From a virus: a DNA stretch of 64,000 nucleotides. This document shows, piece after piece, positions 17,514 to 26,513 of the stretch (positions are counted from its first letter, which is position 1; each line of letters starts with the position of its first letter). A program made the translations under genes and the position numbers. Under the pieces are notes generated by a model. The model had not been told where the DNA came from. It did not search any database and saw nothing but the letters and a program-made list of their open reading frames with translations. The stretch is taken from IMG/VR virus record IMGVR_UViG_3300042882_001046, positions 1-64,000 of that record. One strand, written 5' to 3'.

Positions 17514-18148
17514 GCGAACCAAAATCAATAATAATTGTCGGTGGCTCGGCAGGTGCAAAAATTGCAACAAACATTTTTAAAATAACTCACCCGAGACACG
17601 TACTATATTATGTCGAATGTTATGCCGACGAAATTATAACCAACCGTTTATATTCAACGGTTGAAAAATCCTTAGAACATCTTAAGTCCCCTAACATAGA
17701 ATATTTTATTGCAACGGGAGACAATTTGTTAAGAAAAAAACATTACGAGTTAATCAAAGAACATACAAAGAAAGAACCAATAAATTGTATTCACCCAACT
17801 GCTGTTGTCGAATCCAAAAGGTTTGGACATGGTAATTTGGTTTGTCCCAACGCGGTTGTTCACATCGACTCTCATATTGGAGATTGTACAATTATTAATA
17901 CGGGTTCTGTTGTAGAACACGATTGTCATGTTGGGGATTATTCACAAATATCTCCAAATACAACTCTATGTGGTTATGTTCATATTGGTGAGAATTGTTT
18001 TATTAGTGCGGGAAGTACTATAATTCCTAAAGTTACAGTTGGTGATAACTCTATTGTTGCCGCGGGTTCAGTTGTAATAACTGATGTCCCACCAAATGTT
18101 ATGGTTGCAGGTATACCATCAAAAGTTAAAAAAGTTTATAAATTATGA
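17510..18148 (+). CDS. NeuD/PglD-type sugar O/N-acyltransferase
   Basis: 212 residues. Residues 1-80 form the small Rossmann-like domain typical of this family (SIIIVGGSAGAKIA). From ~95 on, left-handed beta-helix hexapeptide repeats are visible (NAVVHIDSHIGD, GSVVEHDCHVGD, NTTLCGYVHIGENCFISAGS). The His of EHDCHVGD is the expected catalytic base. It transfers an acyl group from acyl-CoA to an amino or hydroxyl group of a sugar. It overlaps the downstream DegT aminotransferase by 4 nt, the classic pairing for acylated amino sugars. Confidence 0.9.
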   Translation: MSEPKSIIIVGGSAGAKIATNIFKITHPRHVLYYVECYADEIITNRLYSTVEKSLEHLKSPNIEYFIATGDNLLRKKHYELIKEHTKKEPINCIHPTAVVESKRFGHGNLVCPNAVVHIDSHIGDCTIINTGSVVEHDCHVGDYSQISPNTTLCGYVHIGENCFISAGSTIIPKVTVGDNSIVAAGSVVITDVPPNVMVAGIPSKVKKVYKL

Positions 18149-19308
18149 GAAAATTAAGTATTCCAATTTTTAGATTGAAATTTGATTTCAAATCCAAAGT
18201 TAAATTCCTAAGAGGTTCTTGGGATATATTGTCTTCTGACAGACCATTAGGTGAATCCAAATACGTTAAAGAGTTTGAAGATAAATTTGCCAAGATGAGT
18301 GATGCAAAATATGCGTTAGCCTGTTCAAATGGTACCACCGCTATTGAGTTAGCGTTAAAGTCTCTTGGAGTATATGGTAAAAAAGTTTTGATGCCGTCAA
18401 ATACATTTTTCGCAACTAGTGTTGCAGTTACAAATGCTGGAGGTATTGTTGAATTATTAGATATGGAATCGCAATCATTTTCAATTTGTCTGAAAGATTT
18501 GGAATCTAAAATAACTTCGGAAACAGGTGCGGTTATTATTGTTCACATTGGTGGTATCATATCACACGATATTAATAAGATTGTTCAGTTATGTAAAAAA
18601 CATAATGTTCCATTAGTTGAAGACGCGGCCCACGCCCACTTTTCTTTAAAAGGTACTCAACGAGCAGGAGTTATTGGTGATGTAGGTACCTTCTCATTCT
18701 TCCCAACAAAAGTTATGACAACAGGTGAAGGTGGTATGATTACTACAAATAACAAAGAACTTTATGAAAAAATGAAATCATTAAAGAACTTTGGTAGACA
18801 TCTTGAGGATGCGGGTGTTATTGTCGCACCAAATGGAAACAACTTTAAGATTAACGAATTTACTGGATTATTAGGTAGTATAGAATGTGATAGAGTTCAT
18901 GACAGAATTGAACAAAGAAGTTATCTTTTAGAGAGATACCGAAAAAATTTAGAAAAGACCAAATACACAGTTATCAAACAAAAAGGTAAGGGTATTTGTG
19001 CGAACTATAAGGCAATTGTTATTACCCCTATGGACGGTGCTTGGTTAAAAAAATATTGTAAAGAAAGAGGTATTTCATTAACGGGAGAGGTATATAGAAT
19101 CCCCGTTCATCAACAACCTTTATATAAAGAGCAATTTTCCTCTGTAAATTTACCAAATACTGATTATTATTGTAAACATCACGTATGCCCTCCTCTATAC
19201 CCTGAGTTATCAATAAAAGAGGTCGATTACATTTGTGATGTTTTAAAACAAGCTTTAATCGATTATGAAGAACAGAGTAGCAAAACTAACTCAGATAAGA
19301 AAGATTGA
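18145..19308 (+). CDS. DegT/DnrJ/EryC1-type PLP sugar aminotransferase
   Basis: 387 residues, normal family length. Key parts: ALACSNGTTAIELAL near 55-70 (phosphate binding), VPLVEDAAHAHFS (~151-163) with the PLP-contacting Asp, and GTFSFFPTKVMTTGEGGM (~177-194) with the Schiff-base Lys. It aminates a keto nucleotide sugar using glutamate or glutamine. With NeuD it implies an N-acylated amino-deoxy sugar, but no 4,6-dehydratase lies in this window, so the keto-sugar donor must come from the host or from genes outside. Its 3' end overlaps the next gene by 44 nt. Confidence 0.92.
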   Translation: MRKLSIPIFRLKFDFKSKVKFLRGSWDILSSDRPLGESKYVKEFEDKFAKMSDAKYALACSNGTTAIELALKSLGVYGKKVLMPSNTFFATSVAVTNAGGIVELLDMESQSFSICLKDLESKITSETGAVIIVHIGGIISHDINKIVQLCKKHNVPLVEDAAHAHFSLKGTQRAGVIGDVGTFSFFPTKVMTTGEGGMITTNNKELYEKMKSLKNFGRHLEDAGVIVAPNGNNFKINEFTGLLGSIECDRVHDRIEQRSYLLERYRKNLEKTKYTVIKQKGKGICANYKAIVITPMDGAWLKKYCKERGISLTGEVYRIPVHQQPLYKEQFSSVNLPNTDYYCKHHVCPPLYPELSIKEVDYICDVLKQALIDYEEQSSKTNSDKKD

Positions 19309-20293
19309 GATTTTTGAGGAAGAAATTCCAAAATTAAAGGAAGGTCAAATACTTGTCGCAATGAAATCTGTTGGAATCTGTGGTTCCGACATGCATTACT
19401 TTAAAGAAGGAGGATTAGGCTCCTTTAAAAATCCTCTCCCAATGTATATGGGACATGAACCTGCGGGGGTCATAGTTGACGCCAACGGGTCTAAAAAATT
19501 CAAAGATGGTGATAGAGTCGCAGTTGAACCTGGGATGCCTTGTATCACATCTTATTGGTCTTTAAGAGGTAAACATAACTTATGTGATAAGGGAACTTTC
19601 ATGGGAGCAAATTCTCAAGGAGCGTTTGCCGATTATGTTGTGGTTGAAGAACTACAATTGGCAAAGATACCCGATTCAATGTCATTCAACTTGGCAAGTT
19701 TACTTGAACCTCTTGGAGTTTGTCTTCACACCGCAAATTTAATTGAACCTAAATTTACTGAATCTGCAACCATCTTTGGTGCGGGTCCAATTGGTTTATG
19801 TATGTTTTCAATTTTAAAGAAGGCAGGAGTTAAAGATATTTTCATGATTGACAAACTACCTTACCGAACCAAATTCGCAAAAGATTTCGGAGCAACCGAA
19901 TCATTTTTACTTGCCGATGACTACGCAAGAAAAATCAAAGAACTTACTGGTGGAATGGGAACAACCATGGCTATCGACACAGGAGGTACAACAGAATCTA
20001 TTGATGGTTGTATTAATGTGGCAGCGGTTAATGGTAAAGTTGCATTAATCGGGATACCTGAAGCGGATTTTGTAACCTACAACCCACACAGAATGAGAAC
20101 CAAAGAATTAACAATCAAAAACGTAAGAAGGTCGAATCAAACTTTGGATGACTGTGTTAAGAACTACACAGGAGACAAAGAGATTGAGGGTATTATTTCC
20201 CATGAATTTGAATTTAACGATATTCAAAAAGCATTTGATACTGTTGCGGATTATAAAGACCAAATCCTAAAATGTATTATAAAAAATAACTAA
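19265..20293 (+). CDS. Zinc-type MDR alcohol/polyol dehydrogenase
   Basis: 342 residues. Catalytic zinc ligands are visible in GICGSDMHYF and MGHEPAG, and the NAD-binding turn is ATIFGAGPIGLCMF (~165-178). It resembles sorbitol/threonine dehydrogenases. In the structural-zinc loop (PGMPCITSYWSLRGKHNLC) only two of the usual four Cys remain, so the structural zinc is probably absent, as in some polyol dehydrogenases. It may oxidise or reduce a sugar or polyol precursor. The ATG lies 44 nt inside the aminotransferase gene. Confidence 0.85.
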   Translation: MKNRVAKLTQIRKIEIFEEEIPKLKEGQILVAMKSVGICGSDMHYFKEGGLGSFKNPLPMYMGHEPAGVIVDANGSKKFKDGDRVAVEPGMPCITSYWSLRGKHNLCDKGTFMGANSQGAFADYVVVEELQLAKIPDSMSFNLASLLEPLGVCLHTANLIEPKFTESATIFGAGPIGLCMFSILKKAGVKDIFMIDKLPYRTKFAKDFGATESFLLADDYARKIKELTGGMGTTMAIDTGGTTESIDGCINVAAVNGKVALIGIPEADFVTYNPHRMRTKELTIKNVRRSNQTLDDCVKNYTGDKEIEGIISHEFEFNDIQKAFDTVADYKDQILKCIIKNN

Positions 20294-20294
20294 T

Positions 20295-20903
20295 ATGAAA
20301 TTAAATTTAGATTATACAGGTGACAGTAGATGGGAACAAATGTCCGACATACATAAGACATCATTACCAATACCTAACTTATTTGTTAGTTTACTTTACC
20401 AGTACCAAGACAAAATCCCAAACTTAAACGAAATAAATTTTGCAATTGAAACAGGAACTCATGACGCAAGAACTTCAATATTCTTGGCTGAACATTTTGA
20501 TGTTACATTCACAGTAGAATTATTTCCTGACCGTAATCCTTACGATGGAAAAAGTTATAGAGAATCATATCAAAAACTTTCTGAACAATACGGTAACCTT
20601 ACTTTCTTGGAAGGTAATTCAGGAGATGTATTAAAATCTGTATTAGAAGAATTACCTGATGAAAGATTCTTTATTCTATTAGATGCTCACAGTATGTTAG
20701 AAGGTCCATTAAGAGAAGAATTAGGCGCGATTAAAGAGGCAAGCAATCGTAACGACCACGTTATGTTAATTGACGACTGTAAAGATTTAGGACAAGGAAA
20801 CTTCCCAACCTTACAGGAATTTAAAGATGCTCTTCATAGTATCAATCCAAATTATACAATCATAAACACAGAACAAGGAAACCACATTTATTTGGTTTAT
20901 TAA
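20295..20903 (+). CDS. SAM-dependent methyltransferase-like protein
   Basis: 202 residues. INFAIETGTHDARTSIFLAE (~48-67) looks like a degenerate SAM motif I, TVELFPDRNPYDG takes the place of motif II, and FFILLDAH plus VMLIDDC follow the usual strand order. It resembles cephalosporin-hydroxylase/FkbM-type methyltransferases found in glycan clusters. Separated by one base from both neighbours (TAA-T-ATG). Substrate unknown, and a non-enzymatic role cannot be excluded. Confidence 0.6.
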   Translation: MKLNLDYTGDSRWEQMSDIHKTSLPIPNLFVSLLYQYQDKIPNLNEINFAIETGTHDARTSIFLAEHFDVTFTVELFPDRNPYDGKSYRESYQKLSEQYGNLTFLEGNSGDVLKSVLEELPDERFFILLDAHSMLEGPLREELGAIKEASNRNDHVMLIDDCKDLGQGNFPTLQEFKDALHSINPNYTIINTEQGNHIYLVY

Positions 20904-20904
20904 T

Positions 20905-21840
20905 ATGAAAAAATATATAATTACAACTACGATTAACGAACCAACCGAAGCAACCATAAAATTTTGTGAGATTGCAGATAAAAAAGATTTTACATTTGTA
21001 ATTGTTGGAGATACAAAAACTCCTCACCAATCATACGTTGATTTAACTGAAAAATATAACAACGTAATTTACCTTAATCCTGAAGCTCAAGACAGATTAT
21101 ATCCTGAGTTATCTGAGGTTATTGGATGGAAAACAATACAAAGAAGAAATATTGGATTAGTTTACGCATATCAAAGTGGTGCAGAAATTATTGCAACAGT
21201 TGATGATGACAACATACCTTATGATTTCTGGGGTGACAATATATTACTGGGTCAAGAAATTGAAGTAGATGAATACGAAAATTTGTCGTGTCCTTATTTT
21301 GACGCGATTTCAACAACAGAACATAACGACTTGTGGCATAGAGGATTTCCAATCGAATACCTTCAAGTAAAAAATAACATTGAATACAAAGGTAAAACAA
21401 AAATTAGACCGATGATTCAAGCAGAATTCTGGGATGGTGACCCAGACATCGACGCAATTTGTCGATTAAGTAAAAAACCAATCGTAAAATTTAACTCATT
21501 TGAACCTTTCACAACAAAACAACTTACACCGTTTAACTCACAAAATACATTTATTCACAGAGATGTTCTTAAACATTACTCTGTCTTTCCTTATACAGGT
21601 AGAATGGATGACATTTGGGGGTCCTATGTCTTACAACATCATTTTCCGAACTCTGTTATATTTGCAAAAGCATCGGTATATCAAGCAAGAAACCCTCAAG
21701 ACTTGGTTAGAAACTTGGAGAATGAGGTAATTGGATATAGAGGAACACTAAACTTATTAGAGAACTTATCAGACTATAGAAATATCCTACCTGAAAAGAC
21801 GGTTGAATATTTTGACATCTACCAAAAATATTTCAATTAA
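20905..21840 (+). CDS. STELLO-like (DUF288-type) glycosyltransferase
   Basis: 311 residues. The start IITTTINEPTEATIKFCEIA, FVIVGDTKTPHQSY, then IGWKTIQRRNIGLVYAYQSGAEIIATVDDDNIP give a GT-A-like order with a DDDN metal site (~95-99). This pattern recalls the STELLO/DUF288 family, known from plants and some microbes. The last third contains RDVLKHYSVFPYTGRMDDIWGSY, a likely acceptor region. It would act in the cytoplasm on a nucleotide-sugar donor. The family call comes from motif memory and is moderate to good. Confidence 0.72.
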   Translation: MKKYIITTTINEPTEATIKFCEIADKKDFTFVIVGDTKTPHQSYVDLTEKYNNVIYLNPEAQDRLYPELSEVIGWKTIQRRNIGLVYAYQSGAEIIATVDDDNIPYDFWGDNILLGQEIEVDEYENLSCPYFDAISTTEHNDLWHRGFPIEYLQVKNNIEYKGKTKIRPMIQAEFWDGDPDIDAICRLSKKPIVKFNSFEPFTTKQLTPFNSQNTFIHRDVLKHYSVFPYTGRMDDIWGSYVLQHHFPNSVIFAKASVYQARNPQDLVRNLENEVIGYRGTLNLLENLSDYRNILPEKTVEYFDIYQKYFN

Positions 21841-22742
21841 TGAAAACAGTTGCGGTTTGTATTTCAGGGCAATTCAGAAGTTTTGACAAATGCCTTCCTT
21901 CAATTTTTAAGAATTTGATTTTAACTAACTCAAACTATAAGTTAAAATTTTTCACATCCTTTGCAAAAGAAGAAGACAAACCCATTAATATACCCGCAGA
22001 TTTTTTTAAAATATCATCAGTAATTAAAATCGAGGAGGACTCAGTTCTCCCCGATTTAAGTTACCAAAAATCAAAATACAAATACCAAGATTATCAACTT
22101 GATAGTGAAAACGACCCAAAGTTAATTTACTATCAATTAAAACAATTCCAATCTGTATTCAATATGGTTAAGGAATATGAGAAAGATAATAACATGACAT
22201 TTGATTATGTTATGAGATTAAGACCTGACTTGGAGTTTAAAAGTATTTTTAATTGGAAATCCTTGGGAGAATTTATAATAACTCCGTCAGAGGACCACTT
22301 TGGAGGATGTAACGATAGGTTTGCAATTGGACCTCGAAATCTAATGGAGGTATATATGAACCGATTAGATTATTGGATGTCTGAAAATGATGACATTAAT
22401 TTTACAACTCAAAATGAAGTTAACTTAAAACATCATTTAGATAATCACAATATATCGGTTAATAAAATACCAATTGATTTACAATACATTAGGTATAATG
22501 ATTTCACTAAACCTAAATTGAAGATTACATCTATAACAAACGATGAGGCACATTTCATCAATATAACTAAAGAGGAATTACCTTTAAAACTTAAAATATG
22601 TTGTGGTAAAGAAGTGATTTATTCTAAGTCACTTAACGTACCACCAAACTTAGGATGGTTCGTTGGAAGTCCAAATAAATGTACAAATAAGAAAGTTATT
22701 TTTCAAGGAAATGACCTATACTTAGAATATAAAATGAATTAA
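21840..22742 (+). CDS. Glycosyltransferase-like protein (SGQFR type)
   Basis: 300 residues. It begins VAVCISGQFRSFDKCLPSI, typical of a group of capsule/LPS-associated transferase-like proteins, and has the putative acidic site DYVMRLRPDLEF (~121-132) followed by GGCNDRFAIGP. The last ~70 residues are a beta-rich add-on (KLKITSITNDEAHF) of unknown role. It starts on the stop codon of the preceding gene. Likely sugar transfer; exact family unknown. Confidence 0.65.
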   Translation: MKTVAVCISGQFRSFDKCLPSIFKNLILTNSNYKLKFFTSFAKEEDKPINIPADFFKISSVIKIEEDSVLPDLSYQKSKYKYQDYQLDSENDPKLIYYQLKQFQSVFNMVKEYEKDNNMTFDYVMRLRPDLEFKSIFNWKSLGEFIITPSEDHFGGCNDRFAIGPRNLMEVYMNRLDYWMSENDDINFTTQNEVNLKHHLDNHNISVNKIPIDLQYIRYNDFTKPKLKITSITNDEAHFINITKEELPLKLKICCGKEVIYSKSLNVPPNLGWFVGSPNKCTNKKVIFQGNDLYLEYKMN

Positions 22743-22751
22743 AATTAAACA

Positions 22752-23843
22752 ATGAAAAAAATAGTAGTATTAGGCGGAGGAGGGTTCATAGGTGGACACC
22801 TTGCCAAAAGATTAAAAGAAGAAGGAAATCACGTAAGAGTATGTGATATTAAAAAACACGAATACTTCTTTCAAGACGAGTTCTGTCATGAATTTATTTT
22901 AGGAGATTTAACAGACCCTAAAGTTGTAGAACTTGTAATTGAAGAAGGTGTTGATGAAGTATATCAACTTGCTGCCGATATGGGTGGAGCATTGTATATC
23001 TTTACAGGTGAACACGATGCAGATGTTATGTATAATTCAGCAACAATTAATCTTAACGTAGTAAGAGAATGTGTTAAGAAAAAAGTGGGTAAAGTATTCT
23101 ATTCATCATCAGCATGTATGTACCCTGAACACAATCAGTTAGACCCTGAAAATCCAAATTGTGAGGAATCATCGGCTTACCCTGCTAACCCTGATTCTGA
23201 ATATGGATGGGAGAAACTATTTTCAGAAAGATTATACTTGGCTTTTAATAGAAACTACGGTTTAGATGTTAGAGTTGCAAGATTCCACAATATCTTTGGA
23301 CCTCAAGGTACATGGACAGGTGGTAGAGAAAAATCACCAGCGGCAATGTGTAGAAAAGCTGCTGAAGCTAAAGACGGAGACGTTATTGAGGTTTGGGGTA
23401 GCGGAATGCAAACTCGTTCTTTCTTATACGTTGATGAATGTGTTGAAGCGGTATTGAGATTAATGGAGAGTGATTTTGTTGGTCCTGTTAATATTGGTAG
23501 TGAAGAAATGGTTACAATTAATCAATTAGCAGGAATGGCAATTGCAATTTCAGATAAAGATATAGAAATCAAAAATATTGAAGGACAACAATTTATTGAT
23601 AAGTATGGTTTCAAATGTCCATTAGGTGTTCAAGGAAGAAATTCAGATAACAAACTTTATAGAGAAAAAGTTGGTTGGGAAGTTAGTCAACCACTTTCTA
23701 TAGGACTTAAAAAAACATATCAATGGATTAAATCACAAGTTGATAAAAAAGAATTAGAAACTAAATGGATTTATGAAAGTCCAGATGGAGAAACGATTTA
23801 CAAAAGAGAGATTGGAAATGTTGAAAGACATAAAATTAAATAA
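22752..23843 (+). CDS. GDP-mannose 3,5-epimerase-like SDR
   Basis: 363 residues. The NAD-binding start is VVLGGGGFIGGHLA (5-18). The family-specific active-site set of plant GME is present: Cys122 in SSACMYPE, Tyr151/Lys155 in EYGWEK, and Lys194 in GGREKSPAAM. GxMQTRSFLYVDECVEAV and GRNSDNKLYREKVGW complete the match. GME turns GDP-D-mannose into GDP-L-galactose (and GDP-L-gulose). The only departure is ADMGGALYIF where plants have MGGMGF. It is the last sugar enzyme in the main block, 6 nt before phoH. Confidence 0.88.
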   Translation: MKKIVVLGGGGFIGGHLAKRLKEEGNHVRVCDIKKHEYFFQDEFCHEFILGDLTDPKVVELVIEEGVDEVYQLAADMGGALYIFTGEHDADVMYNSATINLNVVRECVKKKVGKVFYSSSACMYPEHNQLDPENPNCEESSAYPANPDSEYGWEKLFSERLYLAFNRNYGLDVRVARFHNIFGPQGTWTGGREKSPAAMCRKAAEAKDGDVIEVWGSGMQTRSFLYVDECVEAVLRLMESDFVGPVNIGSEEMVTINQLAGMAIAISDKDIEIKNIEGQQFIDKYGFKCPLGVQGRNSDNKLYREKVGWEVSQPLSIGLKKTYQWIKSQVDKKELETKWIYESPDGETIYKREIGNVERHKIK

Positions 23844-23849
23844 TTAAAA

Positions 23850-24584
23850 ATGGGTAAAGTATTAAAACCTAAACCTACCTCAACTTTGTCAAGTGACGAA
23901 GTTCCAGTTAGAAATAAGAAACAGCAAATCTGTTCAATAATTAAACGAAAAACAAAAGAAAAATTTTTATCAGAAAGTCAAAAAGAATATTATAGTAAAT
24001 TATCTTCAAATCAAATTACAATATGTTCAGGTCCAGCAGGTGTTGGTAAAAGTTATATCGCAATGAAATGTGCGGTAGATTTATTAGCCGACCCAAACAC
24101 ACCATATGAAAAAATAATCATAGTAAGACCAGCGGTTGAAGCTGAAGAAAAATTAGGTAGTTTACCTGGTGGTGTTGAAGAAAAATTAGACCCATATATT
24201 TTCCCATCATATTATTTGTTAAATAAAATAATTGGAAAAGAATCTAGAGAAAAATTAAAAGAGATTGAGGCAATCGAAGTTTTTGCCTTGGCTTACATGA
24301 GAGGGATGAATATTGATAATTCAATATTAATATTTGAGGAAGCTCAAAATTCAACCCCGAGTCAAATGAAACTTTTATTAACAAGAATTGGATTTAATTC
24401 TAAATTTTTTATCTCGGGTGATTTGGAACAATTTGATAGACACAAAGATAAAACTCACACAGGATTGTGGGACGCACTACAAAAATTTCAAAATATGAAT
24501 GATGTTGGCGTATTTGAATTTAAATCTACAGACATTGTTAGAAATCCATTAATTTCAAAAATATTAGAAAGATACGAAGAATGA
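23850..24584 (+). CDS. phoH: PhoH-like ATPase
   Basis: 244 residues. Walker A is CSGPAGVGKSYIA (~58-70), then IIVRPAVEAEEKLGSLPGGVEEKL, the PhoH family block, Walker B NSILIFEEAQNSTPSQMK (~151-168), and the sensor region FFISGDLEQFD. PhoH-like proteins are frequent in T4-like and marine phages; the exact role (RNA-linked ATPase/helicase activity) is uncertain. It overlaps the next gene by 4 nt. Confidence 0.92.
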   Translation: MGKVLKPKPTSTLSSDEVPVRNKKQQICSIIKRKTKEKFLSESQKEYYSKLSSNQITICSGPAGVGKSYIAMKCAVDLLADPNTPYEKIIIVRPAVEAEEKLGSLPGGVEEKLDPYIFPSYYLLNKIIGKESREKLKEIEAIEVFALAYMRGMNIDNSILIFEEAQNSTPSQMKLLLTRIGFNSKFFISGDLEQFDRHKDKTHTGLWDALQKFQNMNDVGVFEFKSTDIVRNPLISKILERYEE

Positions 24585-25177
24585 AAATAGGTATTGAATT
24601 AAATGGAGTACTTAGAGACACTTTAAAAAAAATCCAACAAGAGTACGAAAAATGGTACATTGAAAATCCTTTCAAAGAAGAAGAGGAAGATGATTTCAAA
24701 TATGAGGTCATTTCTGAATTAACTTCATTAGATATTTCCAAACATTTAAAATTTAGAGATAGTAATGAGTTATACGATTTTTTGTATAAAGAACACACAA
24801 TGGAAATATTTGGTCACGCGGGTTCGGTTGAACCATCTGGTCTTTTAGATTTTAATGATTTTTATTTGGACATGAGAGAAGAACACGACATTCTTATTGT
24901 TTCAGATGAAATAGGTAAATCAAAACCAGCTTCGTTATTTTTTATTTCTAAGTTTGGATGCTTGGTTGAGTCTGTAAAATTTTATAGTGAAAGCACAATT
25001 AATTCTTTATGGGATTCAGTAGACGTTTTACTTACTGCTAATCCTAACCTATTATTAAACCATCCCAAAGATAAAGTGGTTATTAAGTTTAACACAGTTT
25101 ATAATAAGGATATTGAATTTGAACACAAAATTTCAAGTTTAAAAGAACTTAAATTAAAAATACAAGAAATACTATGA
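24581..25177 (+). CDS. HAD-like fold protein with altered catalytic motif
   Basis: 198 residues. The start IGIELNGVLRDT mimics HAD motif I (DxDGVxxDT), but the nucleophile Asp is Glu6 and the acid/base Asp is Asn8. HDILIVSDE (~104-112) fits motif II, and the later VDVLLTANPNLL stands where motif IV acids would be. The layout recalls small phage 5'-deoxynucleotidase-like HAD proteins, but the key residues are replaced, so phosphatase activity is doubtful. It overlaps both neighbours by 4 nt. Confidence 0.6.
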   Translation: MKIGIELNGVLRDTLKKIQQEYEKWYIENPFKEEEEDDFKYEVISELTSLDISKHLKFRDSNELYDFLYKEHTMEIFGHAGSVEPSGLLDFNDFYLDMREEHDILIVSDEIGKSKPASLFFISKFGCLVESVKFYSESTINSLWDSVDVLLTANPNLLLNHPKDKVVIKFNTVYNKDIEFEHKISSLKELKLKIQEIL

Positions 25178-25458
25178 TACCAGTGTTAGGCGAAAATTAT
25201 TTTATCGATTTAGATAAAATTGAAGGTTACTTAGATATGGGTCAGGATGATAACACATCTGATTCATTGACAGGGGTTACAGAAACAAGAATTAATATTA
25301 TTAAATTTGAAATGGTTAAAATGTTATTAGAAACCGTTTTAACTGAACAGGAAATTATGGACGAAAAACTTGGAATGAAGTCAAACTCAAACACCAGTAT
25401 TCCTTTCAGAATAGCATTTAATAGCTTACTAAATAAAAAACTAATCAATCATTATTAA
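25174..25458 (+). CDS. Unknown small phage protein
   Basis: 94 residues, soluble, mostly helical after a short N-terminal strand region (YFIDLDKIEGYLDM). The pattern ETRINIIKFEMVKMLLETVLTEQEIMDEKLG looks like a dimerising helix. No family is recognised. It overlaps the HAD-like gene by 4 nt and lies one base before the next gene. Its place between phoH/HAD and two transferases tells nothing firm about its role. Confidence 0.6.
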   Translation: MIPVLGENYFIDLDKIEGYLDMGQDDNTSDSLTGVTETRINIIKFEMVKMLLETVLTEQEIMDEKLGMKSNSNTSIPFRIAFNSLLNKKLINHY

Positions 25459-25459
25459 T

Positions 25460-26512
25460 ATGGAAAACCAATTGCAAGACAAAGTAAAACAATCCATTAA
25501 GGTATTGAGAGACAAACAAGCCAGAATCTATTTTTTAGTGCAAGACACTAAAGGTAATGCTAAGGCTTCTGTTAGACTTATATACCAAATGGCAAAAACA
25601 TTAAAAGATAACGGATTCAACCCAATTATACTACACGAAAAGGCAGACTACGCTGGTGTGATTGCGTGGTTGGATGAAGAATATATGTCATTACCACACA
25701 AAGCCATCGAAGGTCAAAATTTAGAAATCTCACCTGAAGACTTTTTAGTTATTCCTGAAGTTTTTGGATTTGTTATGGACCAAGTTAAACAATTACCATG
25801 TGCAAAAATAGTGTTAACACAACAATATGCACACATGTTAGAAACACTTCAACCAGGACAAACTTGGAATCAATTTGGATTTTTAAAATGCATTACAACA
25901 TCAAACAAACAAAAAGAATATATTGAGAGAGTAATGAGACAAATATCATTTGATATTGTGGAACCTTTAATAGGTGAAGAATTTACCCCAAAGTCAACTC
26001 CATCAATGCCAATTATTGGTATTCATACTAAAGAACAAAGCGATGCCATTAACATTATTAAAACATTTTATTTAAAGTTCCCACAATACAGATGGTTTAC
26101 CTTTAGAGATTTAAGAGGTCTATCTGAAAAAGAATTTGCAAATTCACTTAGAGATTGTTTTTTAAGTGTTTGGATTGATGACCACAGTGGTTTTGGTACA
26201 TTCCCATTAGAGTCTATGAAATCTAATGTTCCTGTAATTGGTAAAGTACCAAATTTATCACCTGATTGGATGACGGAAGACAATGGTATTTGGATTACAG
26301 ACCAAACATTATTCCCTGACCTTATTGCCGATTATGTACAGAATTGGTTAGAAGATAACATTGACCCTAAAATATTTGGGGAAATGAAGACCACAGTTGA
26401 AAGATATTCAGATAAACCAAAATTCGAATCTTCAATAGTTTCACTATTTGAGGGGTACTTGAACACAAGAGCAGACTCATTCGAAAATCAAATTTCTAAA
26501 ACAGAAGAATAA
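25460..26512 (+). CDS. GT-B glycosyltransferase-like protein
   Basis: 350 residues. N-terminal Rossmann-type half (ARIYFLVQDTKGNAKASVRL, ADYAGVIAWLDEEY) and C-terminal half with MPIIGIHTKEQSDAIN and the donor-site-like GFGTFPLESMKSNVPVIGKVP (~250-270), a typical E-containing loop of GT4-like enzymes. This class of gene is common beside GT2 genes and the late sigma gene in T4-like phages. No signal peptide. Acceptor unknown; virion or host glycan are both possible. Confidence 0.68.
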   Translation: MENQLQDKVKQSIKVLRDKQARIYFLVQDTKGNAKASVRLIYQMAKTLKDNGFNPIILHEKADYAGVIAWLDEEYMSLPHKAIEGQNLEISPEDFLVIPEVFGFVMDQVKQLPCAKIVLTQQYAHMLETLQPGQTWNQFGFLKCITTSNKQKEYIERVMRQISFDIVEPLIGEEFTPKSTPSMPIIGIHTKEQSDAINIIKTFYLKFPQYRWFTFRDLRGLSEKEFANSLRDCFLSVWIDDHSGFGTFPLESMKSNVPVIGKVPNLSPDWMTEDNGIWITDQTLFPDLIADYVQNWLEDNIDPKIFGEMKTTVERYSDKPKFESSIVSLFEGYLNTRADSFENQISKTEE

Positions 26513-26513
26513 T

